Source of the DNA: CAIYRG01 sp964494505
Lineage (GTDB): Bacteria; Pseudomonadota; Alphaproteobacteria; Micropepsales; Micropepsaceae
Assembly (NCBI GenBank): GCA_964494505.1
Contig: CAZBRO010000012.1
Coordinates: forward strand, 68,058-132,057
DNA length: 64,000 bases
Reading direction: 5' to 3'
The notes under the pieces were generated by a model. It made no database searches. It was not told where the DNA came from and saw nothing but the letters and a program-made list of their open reading frames with translations. Positions within the stretch are counted from its first letter, which is position 1; the number at the start of each line of letters is the position of its first letter. Position numbers and translations under genes: made by a program. Below are positions 35,111-43,605 of this stretch, one piece after another.

Positions 35111-35989
35111 ATGCGTACCAAAGCGTCGTTACTGAAGATTTGGATGCTCGCCCTGTGCTTGGGGCTGGCGATTATTTCCGGATTCGCTCTGTCTGCGGCT
35201 GCGGCAACCGCGCAAGACTTCGAGATCGCGGGACTGAAGGTCACCGCTTGGCTCCCCCAGGGGGCGGCGGCACAAGGAGCGCCGGTCATCCTGTTTTCGC
35301 ATGGCTTCCATGGCTGTGCGAAGCAGTCGACGTTCCTCACCGAGGCACTGGCAGATGCCGGCTACGCGGTATTTGCGCCCAATCATCGGGATGTGGCCTG
35401 CGGCAATTTGGCGGCCTGGTTTGGTGCCGCTGAAGCGCCGTTCCTCGATACGGACCGCTGGACCGAAGCCACCTATGCCGACCGCGCGATGGACCTGAAG
35501 GCCCTGATCGACGCGGCCTCTCGGGACCCGCGTTTCGCCGCCTTCGATTGGGGCCGTATCGGCCTGGCCGGTCATTCACTCGGCGGTTACACGGTCCTGG
35601 GCTTGGGCGGCGGCTGGACGGGCTGGAAGGATGCGCGCGTGCGTGCCGTGCTCGCACTTTCGCCCTACAGCGCGCCGTTTCTCTACCGGCAGACGCTCTC
35701 GGGCTTGTCCGTGCCGGTGATGTATCAGGGCGGCACCTGGGATGTCGGCATCACGCCGCTCGTCGGTCAGGGCGGTGGCGCCTATGACCAGACGCCGGCC
35801 CCCAAATATTATGTCGAGCTGGAAGGCGCCGGGCATTTCGCCTGGACGGACCTCAATCCGCGGTTTCACGAAGCGATCAATGCCTACAGCATTGCGTTTT
35901 TCGATGCCTATCTGAAGGACAAGCCCTTTCCAGATGCGCTGCTCCGGAAAGGCAAGCAGGTCTCAGATATCCGTATGCAGATGAACTGA
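35111..35989 (+). CDS. Secreted alpha/beta hydrolase (dienelactone hydrolase / PAF-acetylhydrolase-like)
   Basis: A 292-residue exported hydrolase. Signal peptide to about residue 30. It has an oxyanion-type FSHGFHG, the nucleophile elbow GLAGHSLGGYT (Ser at about 152), and the C-terminal catalytic His in EGAGHFAWTD. The fold and motifs match plasma-type PAF acetylhydrolase or chlorophyllase-like esterases. An ATG at 35096 would add five residues. Ends three bases from the stop of the Tat-type hydrolase on the other strand, so two different hydrolases converge. Confidence 0.83.
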   Translation: MRTKASLLKIWMLALCLGLAIISGFALSAAAATAQDFEIAGLKVTAWLPQGAAAQGAPVILFSHGFHGCAKQSTFLTEALADAGYAVFAPNHRDVACGNLAAWFGAAEAPFLDTDRWTEATYADRAMDLKALIDAASRDPRFAAFDWGRIGLAGHSLGGYTVLGLGGGWTGWKDARVRAVLALSPYSAPFLYRQTLSGLSVPVMYQGGTWDVGITPLVGQGGGAYDQTPAPKYYVELEGAGHFAWTDLNPRFHEAINAYSIAFFDAYLKDKPFPDALLRKGKQVSDIRMQMN

Positions 35990-35992
35990 CGT

Positions 35993-36898
35993 TCAGCCGC
36001 GATGTCTGGCAAGAAAATCCAGAACCGCGCGATTGAAAACGTCCGGCCGTTCCCAATAGACCGAGTGGCCGGCCTCCGGCACGATCACGAGTTCGGCGCC
36101 CGGAATATGCGCGGCATAGGTCCTGATGAGGGGGGGTGGCACGTACAAGTCGGCATCGCCGCCGATAATGAGCGCCGGCACGTTCAGGCCTGAGAGGCGA
36201 GCCCATGTCACGGTGTTTGCTGGCTTCTGGCCCAGCCGGTTGCCGGTGACGGCGGCGCGCTCCAGCGCGGCCCATTGCGCGGCGCCTTCCGGATTTGCGG
36301 CGCGGTAGGCGGGGGACAGTTCGCGGAAGACCGCCGGCATCGCGTCGAAGCCGTTGGGACGCAGCGCTTCGATCCTTTGCGCATAATCCCTGTCTTCGAC
36401 GCCGCCGACCGCGCAAGCGACGATGAGGCTTGCGAGCCGCTCGGGATGGGAAAGCGCGTAATCCACCGCGATACCGCCCCCTGCCGCCGAACCGATGGCG
36501 TGGAATTTCCTGACCTTCAGAAAATCCATCAGGGCCTGCAGATCGCCTGCAGCCGTCCCAGGGTTCTCTTTCGGGACGGAATCGGAGCCACCATAGCCGC
36601 GCCGCGAATAGGCGATGACGCGATAGCCGGCCTTCGCGAATACCGGTTGCTGATACGACCAGATGCGCTCGCTTCCGGTCGCCGGATGCAGAAGCACGAT
36701 CGCCTCGCCCGTGCCGCCGGTGTCCCAATAGGAAAGCCTCGTGCCCGCGACTGCGGCGATGCCGGATTTCGCGGGCTCCTGCAGGGGAACCGGAATGGGC
36801 CCAGGGGTATCGGCGTTCATCGCGCGTAAGGCGGTGCTTTGCGCGAGCGCGGCCGCCGAAATCGCGGTTTGCACAAACACGCGGCGGCTGATGCGCAT
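35993..36898 (-). CDS. Tat-exported alpha/beta hydrolase
   Basis: A 301-residue hydrolase. The N terminus SRRVFVQTAISAAALAQ is a twin-arginine signal. The core has VLLHPATGSERIW (oxyanion region), GSAAGGGIAVDYAL (nucleophile elbow with Ser in G-S-A-A-G, a variant of the usual G-x-S-x-G), and the His in EAGHSVYWERPD at the C terminus. Substrate unknown. It is the last gene of a packed minus-strand series, one base after hisI. A hydrolase as partner of hisI is not a known functional link; cotranscription is inferred from spacing only. Confidence 0.82.
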   Translation of the reverse strand: MRISRRVFVQTAISAAALAQSTALRAMNADTPGPIPVPLQEPAKSGIAAVAGTRLSYWDTGGTGEAIVLLHPATGSERIWSYQQPVFAKAGYRVIAYSRRGYGGSDSVPKENPGTAAGDLQALMDFLKVRKFHAIGSAAGGGIAVDYALSHPERLASLIVACAVGGVEDRDYAQRIEALRPNGFDAMPAVFRELSPAYRAANPEGAAQWAALERAAVTGNRLGQKPANTVTWARLSGLNVPALIIGGDADLYVPPPLIRTYAAHIPGAELVIVPEAGHSVYWERPDVFNRAVLDFLARHRG

Positions 36899-36899
36899 C

Positions 36900-37217
36900 T
36901 CATGGGTCCGTTCGGCGCTCTAATCTGCGGAAGAAACAAGCGGTCGCGCCGGTGTGGCAGGCAGGGCCCACCTGATCGACCTTCAAGAGCAGCGTGTCGC
37001 CGTCGCAATCGACATAGGCTTCGACGAGTGTCTGCGTATGCCCGCTGGTCTCGCCCTTGCGCCACAGCCGGCCGCGCGACCGCGACCAATAGGTGACCTC
37101 GCGCGTCTCCAGCGTGTGCCGCAGCGAGTCCGCGTTCATCCAGGCCATCATCAGGACCTCGCCGGTTGTCGCATCCTGCGCGATGGCCGGCACCAGTCCG
37201 TTCGCATCGAACGCCAC
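36900..37217 (-). CDS. hisI: Phosphoribosyl-AMP cyclohydrolase
   Basis: The third step of histidine synthesis. The active-site series is complete: GEVLMMAWMN, LWRKGETSGHTQ, the Asp/Cys metal site YVDCDGDTLLL, and GPACHTGATACFF with the zinc cysteines. The open frame reaches to 37388 but its first 55 residues overlap the preceding gene in another frame and look like shadow coding. The only in-frame ATG/GTG alternative is GTG at 37217 (105 residues, a short but known size); a CTG at 37259 overlapping the upstream stop could also serve. The other his genes are not here. Confidence 0.87.
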   Translation of the reverse strand: MAFDANGLVPAIAQDATTGEVLMMAWMNADSLRHTLETREVTYWSRSRGRLWRKGETSGHTQTLVEAYVDCDGDTLLLKVDQVGPACHTGATACFFRRLERRTDP

Positions 37218-37255
37218 GGCGGCCAGGAACGCAGCGGCGGAGATTGCTTCGTCGC

Positions 37256-37555
37256 TCAGGCGCGAACTCCCGAAAAAGACTGCGTCCCGAACATCCCGAG
37301 CTTCACCGATCCGGTCATGGTGTCGCCATCGACCGTGCCGGAGAATTCCAGCGTCAGCGGCATCGGCTTCGAGATGGAGGCCTTCCACGTGACCGCGTTG
37401 CCGTCGACCGTCACGTCATCGACGGGCCGGGGGCCGCTCGGCCCCGCGCTCTGGGTTGCCGTCGCGGTGCCGCCGGCGGTCGAGATCACCAGCGTGCTCT
37501 CCTGTGCGCCCATCGGGGTGTTGACCGTCAGATTCCACGTGCCATCGACCGCCAT
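37256..37555 (-). CDS. Small beta-rich protein of unknown function
   Basis: A 99-residue protein without signal peptide. It begins MAVDGTWNLTVNTPMGAQES and continues as alternating beta strands (STLVISTAGGTATATQ, TWKASISKPMPLTLEFSG, GDTMTGSVKLG), suggesting a small lipocalin-like or beta-barrel fold. I recognise similar 100-residue proteins in alphaproteobacteria, without known function. A ribosome site AGAAGGAGA precedes it. It lies between metC and hisI in the minus-strand series. Confidence 0.72.
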   Translation of the reverse strand: MAVDGTWNLTVNTPMGAQESTLVISTAGGTATATQSAGPSGPRPVDDVTVDGNAVTWKASISKPMPLTLEFSGTVDGDTMTGSVKLGMFGTQSFSGVRA

Positions 37556-37591
37556 GCGGGTCTCCTTCTTTGTTGACGGATTAATACCAAA

Positions 37592-38743
37592 TTACGCCGC
37601 TTCAAGCAGGCGCTCGAAACCGGCCGCGAGATCGGCCTTCAAATCATCCACGTCCTCGAGCCCGATATGGAAGCGCAGCATCGGCCCTTCGGAGGCTTGC
37701 GGGAAGGTTCGATGATAATGGGCTGGCACCACCAGGCTTTCGAAGCCGCCCCAGGAATAGCCGAGCCCGAAATGTTGGAGCCCATCCACCATGGCGGCGA
37801 CCGCCTTCTCCGAAACTGGTTTCAGCACCACGCTGAAGAGGCCGCAGGCGCCCGTGAAATCGCGCTTCCACAACGCGTGGCCCTCATCGTCATGGAGCGG
37901 GGGATAGATCACATGCGCCACTTCGGGGCGAGACTTCATCCAGGCCGCGATTTCGATTGCGCTCTCCTGATGCCGCTTCAGCCGGACGCCCAGCGTGCGC
38001 AAGCCCCTGAGTGCGAGATACGCCTCATCGCCGTTGGAACAGAGGCCGAGCGTGCCATGGGTTTCGACCAGCCGGTCCTTCCAGGCGTCGTTCGCGGTGA
38101 TCGCGCCCATCATGATATCGGCATGGCCGCCGATATATTTGGTGGCCGCCTGCACCGACAGATCGACGCCGTGACCGAGCGCGTTGAAGCAAAGCGGCGT
38201 CGCCCAGGTGTTGTCCATGATGACCGTGCAGCCATGCGCATGCGCCACGCGGGCGAGCGCGGGAACGTCTTGGACCTCGAACGTCATGGTGCCGGGGCTC
38301 TCCAGGAACACCGCCTTGGTCTCGGGCCGGAACAGATCGGCAAACGCCGCCGCCTCGATGCGCGGCTCGAAATAGGACGCCGCGATGCCGTAGCGCTTGC
38401 CGAGCTTCTGACAGAAAACACGCGTCGGCCCGTACACCGCATCCGTCACCAATATGTGGTCGCCCGCGCCGCACGCCGTGAGGATCGCGAGCGTGCAGGC
38501 GGACAAGCCCGAGGGTGTCAACACGGTGCGCGCGCCGCCTTCGAGCCCGCACAGCGCCTGTTCCAGCGCGCGCGTCGTCGGCGTGCCGCGCCGCCCATAG
38601 GTGTAGGCCTGCGATTCCCCGCGCATGGTTTCGAGGTCGGGAAACAGCACCGTCGAGACGCGATAGACAGGCGTGTTCACCGCGCCCGCATGCAGCGCCG
38701 GGTCCCGTCCGGCCTCGATAAGCCGCGTGTCCTTGCGCGCCAT
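37592..38743 (-). CDS. metC: Cystathionine beta-lyase
   Basis: A 383-residue PLP enzyme of the Cys/Met metabolism family. The PLP lysine lies in SVQAATKYIGGHADIMMG (about residue 193), the substrate-binding YGRRGTPTTRALE segment near 45, and the C-terminal SWGGFESLVVP segment is characteristic of the MetC beta-lyase group rather than of cystathionine gamma-synthase. It cleaves cystathionine to homocysteine and pyruvate, and may also release sulfide from cysteine. The start (38743) is two bases after the POT transporter stop. Confidence 0.9.
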   Translation of the reverse strand: MARKDTRLIEAGRDPALHAGAVNTPVYRVSTVLFPDLETMRGESQAYTYGRRGTPTTRALEQALCGLEGGARTVLTPSGLSACTLAILTACGAGDHILVTDAVYGPTRVFCQKLGKRYGIAASYFEPRIEAAAFADLFRPETKAVFLESPGTMTFEVQDVPALARVAHAHGCTVIMDNTWATPLCFNALGHGVDLSVQAATKYIGGHADIMMGAITANDAWKDRLVETHGTLGLCSNGDEAYLALRGLRTLGVRLKRHQESAIEIAAWMKSRPEVAHVIYPPLHDDEGHALWKRDFTGACGLFSVVLKPVSEKAVAAMVDGLQHFGLGYSWGGFESLVVPAHYHRTFPQASEGPMLRFHIGLEDVDDLKADLAAGFERLLEAA

Positions 38744-38745
38744 GC

Positions 38746-40131
38746 CTATTCCTTGAGGATGGGCTTGAGCGGGAAATTGAACGCCCAGGTGACGACGCCT
38801 GCCGCCGCCCCGATGCCCGAGCACAACAGGAAGAAGCTGATCTTATCGAGCAGCGTGAAATAGGTGCCGATATAGCCCTGTATCAGATTGCCGGTGAAGC
38901 TGGTGATGAACCAGAGGCCCATCATCATGGAAAGAATCTGCGGCGGCGCGACGCGCGCGACCAAGGCCAGGCCAATCGGCGAAAGATAGAGCTCTCCCAG
39001 CGTGATCAGGGCAAAGAAGCCGAACAGCCACAGCCAGCTGGAATGGCCACCGGGCGCCATATAGGCCGCCACCGCCATGACCACATAGGAAAGTGCGAGC
39101 AGGAAAAGCCCGAGCGCCATCTTGGTCACGGTGGAGGGTTCGGTTCCTTTTTTCGACTGCCAACCCCACAGCGCCACCACAAGCGGCGTGAAGGCGACGA
39201 TCATGAACGGGTTGAAGGCCTGGAACCAGGTCACCGGAATCTGCCAGTCGATCAGTCCCGGAATGAGCCGCCGGTCGGTGAAATCCTGCGCCCACAGATT
39301 GATGGTGTTGCCTTGCTGCTCATAGGTCGCCCAGAAGAAGGTTGTCGGAATGCACAGCAGGATAAGGGCCACCACGGCCTTCCAATCCTGCGTCGTCATG
39401 GGCTTTTTCTCTTCGGTATGCGATTTCAGCCGCGCGATGCGATCGGGCGGCAGGGTATGCAGGCCGATCAGATAGGTGGCGAGCCCGACCACCATGCCGA
39501 TGCCGGCGGCCAGGAAGCCCCAGCGATAGCCGACATCCTCAGCTAGCGTTCCGGCGACTAGGGGAGAGAAGAACGCACCGACATTGATCCCGACATAGAA
39601 AAGCGAATAGGCGCGGTCGATCCGACTGTCGCCGGTCTTATAAAGGCTTCCGACCTGGGTGGAGATGTTGGGCTTGAAGAACCCGTTGCCCAGAATGAGC
39701 AGCAACAACCCCAGAAAGAACAATTGCGGCACCATCAGCACGAATTCGGCCAACGCCATCATCACCGCGCCGATGATGACGGTGTAGCGTTGCCCCAGCC
39801 ATCGGTCGGCGATCATGCCGCCGAAGAACGGCGTCAGATACACGAACCCCGTGTAGGTGCCATAGATCATGGAGGCGAATTGCTGAACGTTCAGCGGCCC
39901 CGTCACCGATTCGAACATCGCCTTGAACGCGTTGTGGCCAAGCACGCCGGGGGCGATGGGCTGAAGCAGAAGGTAGTTCGTCAAATAGAGGACGAGAAAC
40001 GCCCGCATCCCGTAATAGGCAAAGCGCTCCCACATCTCCGTCCCGAAGAGCACGGTCAGTCCGACCGGGTGGCCCAGGAATTCGCTTTCGCGCCGCGGCG
40101 TGACCCGGGTCTCGGCGGTGATGGTGCTCAT
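38746..40131 (-). CDS. POT/PTR family peptide:proton symporter
   Basis: A 461-residue transporter with about 14 helices. The diagnostic helix 1 motif is FGTEMWERFAYYGMRAFLVLY (ExxERFxYYG type), and PTR2 motif 2 follows in the GFVYLTPFFGGMIADRWLG segment. It imports di- and tripeptides with protons. The real start is the ATG at 40131, overlapping the OPT stop in ATGA; the frame continues upstream only as a shadow of the OPT gene. Translational coupling with an unrelated peptide transporter (OPT) is notable. Confidence 0.93.
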   Translation of the reverse strand: MSTITAETRVTPRRESEFLGHPVGLTVLFGTEMWERFAYYGMRAFLVLYLTNYLLLQPIAPGVLGHNAFKAMFESVTGPLNVQQFASMIYGTYTGFVYLTPFFGGMIADRWLGQRYTVIIGAVMMALAEFVLMVPQLFFLGLLLLILGNGFFKPNISTQVGSLYKTGDSRIDRAYSLFYVGINVGAFFSPLVAGTLAEDVGYRWGFLAAGIGMVVGLATYLIGLHTLPPDRIARLKSHTEEKKPMTTQDWKAVVALILLCIPTTFFWATYEQQGNTINLWAQDFTDRRLIPGLIDWQIPVTWFQAFNPFMIVAFTPLVVALWGWQSKKGTEPSTVTKMALGLFLLALSYVVMAVAAYMAPGGHSSWLWLFGFFALITLGELYLSPIGLALVARVAPPQILSMMMGLWFITSFTGNLIQGYIGTYFTLLDKISFFLLCSGIGAAAGVVTWAFNFPLKPILKE

Positions 40132-42104
40132 TTCGGTTGGGCTCCCACTTTCAGCATCCAACCATAGAGAAGCACGACGAGCGCGCCAAAAGCGAGCACC
40201 CCGATGGCGCCGGCCGGTGCGAACGTCTCCGGGACGAGGGCCAGAGGCGCATCGCTGTTGAGCCCTACGATCAGGCCGGCCAGGAGTACGCCAAACAGGC
40301 TCTCCCCCACGATCATGCCGGAAGCCACCAGTACGCCCAGATGCTGCGACCGGGCCGGATTTGCGCCCTTTTCCGTGCGCCGGTTGTACCACCAGCCGAT
40401 CAGCGCGCCTACCGTAACCGGCAGCGTCGCTGACATCGGAAGATAGATCCCCATGCCGACGGCCAGCGGCGGCAGGCGCATCCAATTCCGCCGGCCGAGA
40501 AACGAATCCACCGCCACGATGACGCCTCCGAGAACGGCGCCGAGGCCGATCATGGCCCAGTCGAGCTTGCCTCCAATCACGCCCAAGGCGAGCGTCGAAA
40601 TGAGGCTCGCCTGCGGAGCGGGCAAAGGGGCCGCCGTCACCGTGCTCGCATTGGCCGCGCCCGCGAAACCGTAGGCCTGAGCGAGGAGGTTGAGGATCGG
40701 CGGGATGACGGCCGCGCCTGCCACGACGCCAACGATGAGGGCCACCTGTTGCCGCCAGGGAGCGGCGCCGACCAGCTGGCCGGTCTTCAAATCCTGGAGA
40801 TTGTCGTTGGAGGTGATCGCGACGCCGAACACGATTGTGGTCGCGAACAGCGCAAAGGCAACCAGGGCCGGCGCGGTTTCCGGGGTGGGCGGGGCGACAA
40901 GCAGCAGCATCGCCGCACAAGTCGCAATCGCGAGAATGCCCACGCCCGAGACGGGACTGTTGGACGAACCGATCAGCCCGGCCATGTAGCCGCAGATCGC
41001 CGCCACCACGAAGCCCGCGATCACCACGAAGGGGAGGGCTGCAAGCGTGAGCGGCAAGGCCGCACTCGCAAGCGCCGATCCGCTCGCGAAATTCCATAGG
41101 AGCGCGGCAATGATTGCGAGGCAGGCGATCGTCAGTCCAAGGATGGTCCGTCCCGAAAGATCGCGGTCGGTGTGATCGTCCGAAGCCGTGGAGGCCGCGC
41201 GCGATGCGGCCACCGTCCGCACGAAGCCGGAAATCAGCGGACGGGCGAGGCTCAGCAGCGTCCACACCGCCGCCACCGCCATGGCGCCCGCACCGAGGAA
41301 ACGCACATCATTGGTCCAGATTTGCGTCACATGGGCTTCGAGGCTGGCGCCGGAAGCGGGGTGCAGCGCCGTCAGGATCGGCACCGCCGCCGCCCAGGCG
41401 ATCAGCAGCCCGAGAAGCATCGCGATCCCGACCGACAGCCCGACCAGATGGCCCGCGCCCACCAGCGCGAGCGAAAACGCCACGTCATAGCCGGTGGCGG
41501 AATCGCGGTTGAGCCGGACATAGTCCGTCAGTTCGCCCGCGGCGATGCGGGTCGCGGCGAACGCGGCAAGTCCCGCCGAGGCCACCGAGCCGAGCATGAT
41601 CGCCGCAAGCCCTTCCCGTGCGGCATCCTGGCCCTCGCCCTCGCCGTGCAGGCCGGAGCCGACTTTCAACACTTCGGCTGCCGCCACGCCTTCCGGGTAC
41701 GGAAGGTCGGAATGCGTGACCAGCGCGCGGCGCAATGGAATGGTGAACAGCACGCCCAGGATGCCGCCCGATGCGCAGGCGAGAAACGATTCCCAGAATG
41801 GAAATACCGTCCACCAGCCGACGATCACCAGACCCGGCAGCACGAAGATGATCGACGACAGCGCGCCTGCGGCCGATGCCACCGTCTGCACGATGTTGTT
41901 CTCGCGAATGTTGGAGCCGCGAAAGAGACTCAGCACGGCCATCGAAATCACGGCCGCCGGTATCGACGACGCGAAGGTCAGCCCCACCTTCAGGCCCAAA
42001 TAGACATTCGCCGCGGTGAACAGAAACGTGATGCCGGCGCCGAGCGCCATCCCGCGAAAGGTCAGCTCGGCGCCGCTCCTTCGGTGAACCTCCGTTGTGC
42101 TCAT
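40128..42104 (-). CDS. OPT family oligopeptide transporter
   Basis: A 658-residue protein with about 15 membrane helices. It opens with the OPT signature region TFRGMALGAGITFLFTAANVYLGLKVG in parts and has NNIVQTVASAAGAL, characteristic of bacterial OPT transporters. These take up oligopeptides, glutathione-like peptides or metal chelates. The true start is the ATG at 42104. It lies 17 bases behind the GNAT gene and overlaps the POT gene by four bases. Two peptide importers of different size preference in one operon suggests scavenging of peptides. Confidence 0.92.
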   Translation of the reverse strand: MSTTEVHRRSGAELTFRGMALGAGITFLFTAANVYLGLKVGLTFASSIPAAVISMAVLSLFRGSNIRENNIVQTVASAAGALSSIIFVLPGLVIVGWWTVFPFWESFLACASGGILGVLFTIPLRRALVTHSDLPYPEGVAAAEVLKVGSGLHGEGEGQDAAREGLAAIMLGSVASAGLAAFAATRIAAGELTDYVRLNRDSATGYDVAFSLALVGAGHLVGLSVGIAMLLGLLIAWAAAVPILTALHPASGASLEAHVTQIWTNDVRFLGAGAMAVAAVWTLLSLARPLISGFVRTVAASRAASTASDDHTDRDLSGRTILGLTIACLAIIAALLWNFASGSALASAALPLTLAALPFVVIAGFVVAAICGYMAGLIGSSNSPVSGVGILAIATCAAMLLLVAPPTPETAPALVAFALFATTIVFGVAITSNDNLQDLKTGQLVGAAPWRQQVALIVGVVAGAAVIPPILNLLAQAYGFAGAANASTVTAAPLPAPQASLISTLALGVIGGKLDWAMIGLGAVLGGVIVAVDSFLGRRNWMRLPPLAVGMGIYLPMSATLPVTVGALIGWWYNRRTEKGANPARSQHLGVLVASGMIVGESLFGVLLAGLIVGLNSDAPLALVPETFAPAGAIGVLAFGALVVLLYGWMLKVGAQPK

Positions 42105-42121
42105 CTCGGGTTTTTCGGTCC

Positions 42122-42673
42122 TCAGCTCTCGAAATCCGGCGGCACCAGCACCACCCGCTCGGAGCGTGCGTAGGGCACGAACCCCGCCCGCTGATAGGTG
42201 AGGAGCGCGCTCTTGTGATCGAGCGTGCAGGTGTTGACGATCAGGCGTTCGATGGGCTCGCTCCAGCAGATGTCGATGACCTGATGCAGGAACCAAGGGC
42301 CGATGCGCCGCCCGGTGAACTCCGGCATCAGCCCGAAATAGGCAAGATGCCCAAGGCCGGGTTCGCGAAAATCGAGTTCGGCGATCCCGCCCGGCACGCC
42401 GCCAAGATAGAGCGCGTACACGCAGAGTTTCTCTTGCCCGAGATAATCCTTGAGCCGTTCATCGCTCCAGAGTCGCCGTTCGACCCAGAAATAAGGCCCG
42501 CCGATGGTGTTATAGAGGTAGCGGTAGAAATGCACGGGCGGGCGCTCGCAGCGGAGAAGGGCGGCCTTGAAGAGCGGCGCGGGTGGAGGCGGAAGCTTGG
42601 GCTTCGCGCCCATGCCGAGATACGTCACCGTGGCGGGAAGCTCGCGCGGCCGCTTGTCTTTCCCGCGCTTCAT
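42122..42673 (-). CDS. GNAT family N-acetyltransferase
   Basis: A 183-residue acetyltransferase. The acetyl-CoA region is HLAYFGLMPEFTGRRIGPWFL, followed by the alpha4 segment VNTCTLDHKSALLTYQRAGF. Start at 42673 overlaps the sseA stop as ATGA; the longer frame is antisense-like shadow. The substrate is unknown, but the position between a sulfurtransferase and peptide transporters suggests an amino-acid, cysteine-conjugate or peptide amine as a candidate. Confidence 0.83.
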   Translation of the reverse strand: MKRGKDKRPRELPATVTYLGMGAKPKLPPPPAPLFKAALLRCERPPVHFYRYLYNTIGGPYFWVERRLWSDERLKDYLGQEKLCVYALYLGGVPGGIAELDFREPGLGHLAYFGLMPEFTGRRIGPWFLHQVIDICWSEPIERLIVNTCTLDHKSALLTYQRAGFVPYARSERVVLVPPDFES

Positions 42674-43521
42674 CGTCCGCCCGTTTCCACCGGCGCGCCG
42701 GCGCGCGCTCCCCATTCCGACCACGAACCGTCGTAGAGGGCGCTGGGCTTCGCACCGGCGGTTTCGAGGGCCAGCGAAAGGATCGCAGCGGTCACGCCCG
42801 AACCGCAACTCGTGACGATGGGGCGGGCAAGATTGACGCCGCGCTCAACGAACAGATGCTGCAATTCCTCGGGCGGCCGCAGCGTGCCATCCTGCGTGAG
42901 CACGTCGGCGTAGTAGACATTGATCGCGCCCGGCATGTGGCCGGGACGGACACCGGGCCGGGGCTCGGGCTCCTCGCCGCGGAAGCGGGCCGGGCTCCTT
43001 GCATCCACCACCTGCTCGGCCTTGGTGTCGAGATTGGCGAGCATCGCTGCGAAATCGCGGATCATCTCTTTCTGCAGCCGCGGCGTGAAATGGGTCCTCG
43101 CCGCAGGCGAGGTTCCGGCCTCGAGGCTGCGGCCTTCGCGCTTCCATTTCGGCAGGCCGCCATCGAGCACCGCCGAATTCGCATGCCCCATGGCGCGCAT
43201 CATCCAAAGCGCGCGCGGGGCGGAATAGAGCCCGGCGCCGTCATAGAACACCACTGTGGTGGAATCCCCAATCCCAAGTTTGCGCATGCTGCTCGCGAAG
43301 GCCACCGGATCGGGCAACATGTGCGGCAGGTCGGTCGCGTGGTCGGAGATCTCGTCGACGTCGAAGAAGACGGCACCTGGGATGTGGCCGTCGCGATATT
43401 CGGCTTTGGCATCGCGCTTGGCCTGCGGCAGATACCAGGATGCGTCCGCGACCACGACATGGGGCTGCCCGATACGCCCGGCCAGCCAATCGGTCGAAAC
43501 AAGGGTTGGGATGCTGCTCAT
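42670..43521 (-). CDS. sseA: 3-mercaptopyruvate / thiosulfate sulfurtransferase
   Basis: A 283-residue tandem rhodanese. The first domain (residues 1-140) is inactive, the second contains the catalytic loop SCGSGVTAA with Cys about 236. The loop CGSGVTA is that of mercaptopyruvate sulfurtransferases rather than classical rhodaneses (CRKGVTA). It moves sulfur from 3-mercaptopyruvate, a cysteine degradation product, to thiols or cyanide. It lies directly behind a REP-like pair and precedes the GNAT gene. Confidence 0.9.
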   Translation of the reverse strand: MSSIPTLVSTDWLAGRIGQPHVVVADASWYLPQAKRDAKAEYRDGHIPGAVFFDVDEISDHATDLPHMLPDPVAFASSMRKLGIGDSTTVVFYDGAGLYSAPRALWMMRAMGHANSAVLDGGLPKWKREGRSLEAGTSPAARTHFTPRLQKEMIRDFAAMLANLDTKAEQVVDARSPARFRGEEPEPRPGVRPGHMPGAINVYYADVLTQDGTLRPPEELQHLFVERGVNLARPIVTSCGSGVTAAILSLALETAGAKPSALYDGSWSEWGARAGAPVETGGR

Positions 43522-43532
43522 TGTGCTTTTTG

Positions 43533-43599
43533 CTCACCCTTCGACAAGCTCAGGGTGAGGAACTCTATTTCCTCATGCTGAGCCTGTCGAAGCATGAGG
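43533..43599. repeat. Inverted pair of REP-like palindromes between cysK and sseA
   Basis: Unit A, CTCACCC-TTCGACAAGCTCA-GGGTGAG (43533-43559), and unit B, CCTCATGCT-GAGCCTGTCGA-AGCATGAGG (43571-43599), are two stem-loops. The loop of B read backwards (TCGACAGGCTC) matches that of A (TCGACAAGCTC), so B is an inverted relative of A with a different stem. The CCTTCGACAAGCTCAGG core is a well-known dispersed repeat in alphaproteobacterial genomes. On the minus-strand transcript the pair would fold between cysK and sseA and could trim or attenuate the message. Confidence 0.75.
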
Positions 43600-43605
43600 C
43601 CAACC

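Noticed and set aside
37218..37388. Extended N terminus of HisI
   Set aside because: It lies entirely within the frame of the 99-residue gene in another phase and has no similarity to the HisI N terminus.
40132..41265. N-terminal extension of the POT frame giving an 839-residue protein
   Set aside because: The added 378 residues overlap the OPT gene in another frame, are Arg/Gly-rich without motifs, and the ATG at 40131 gives the exact POT start.
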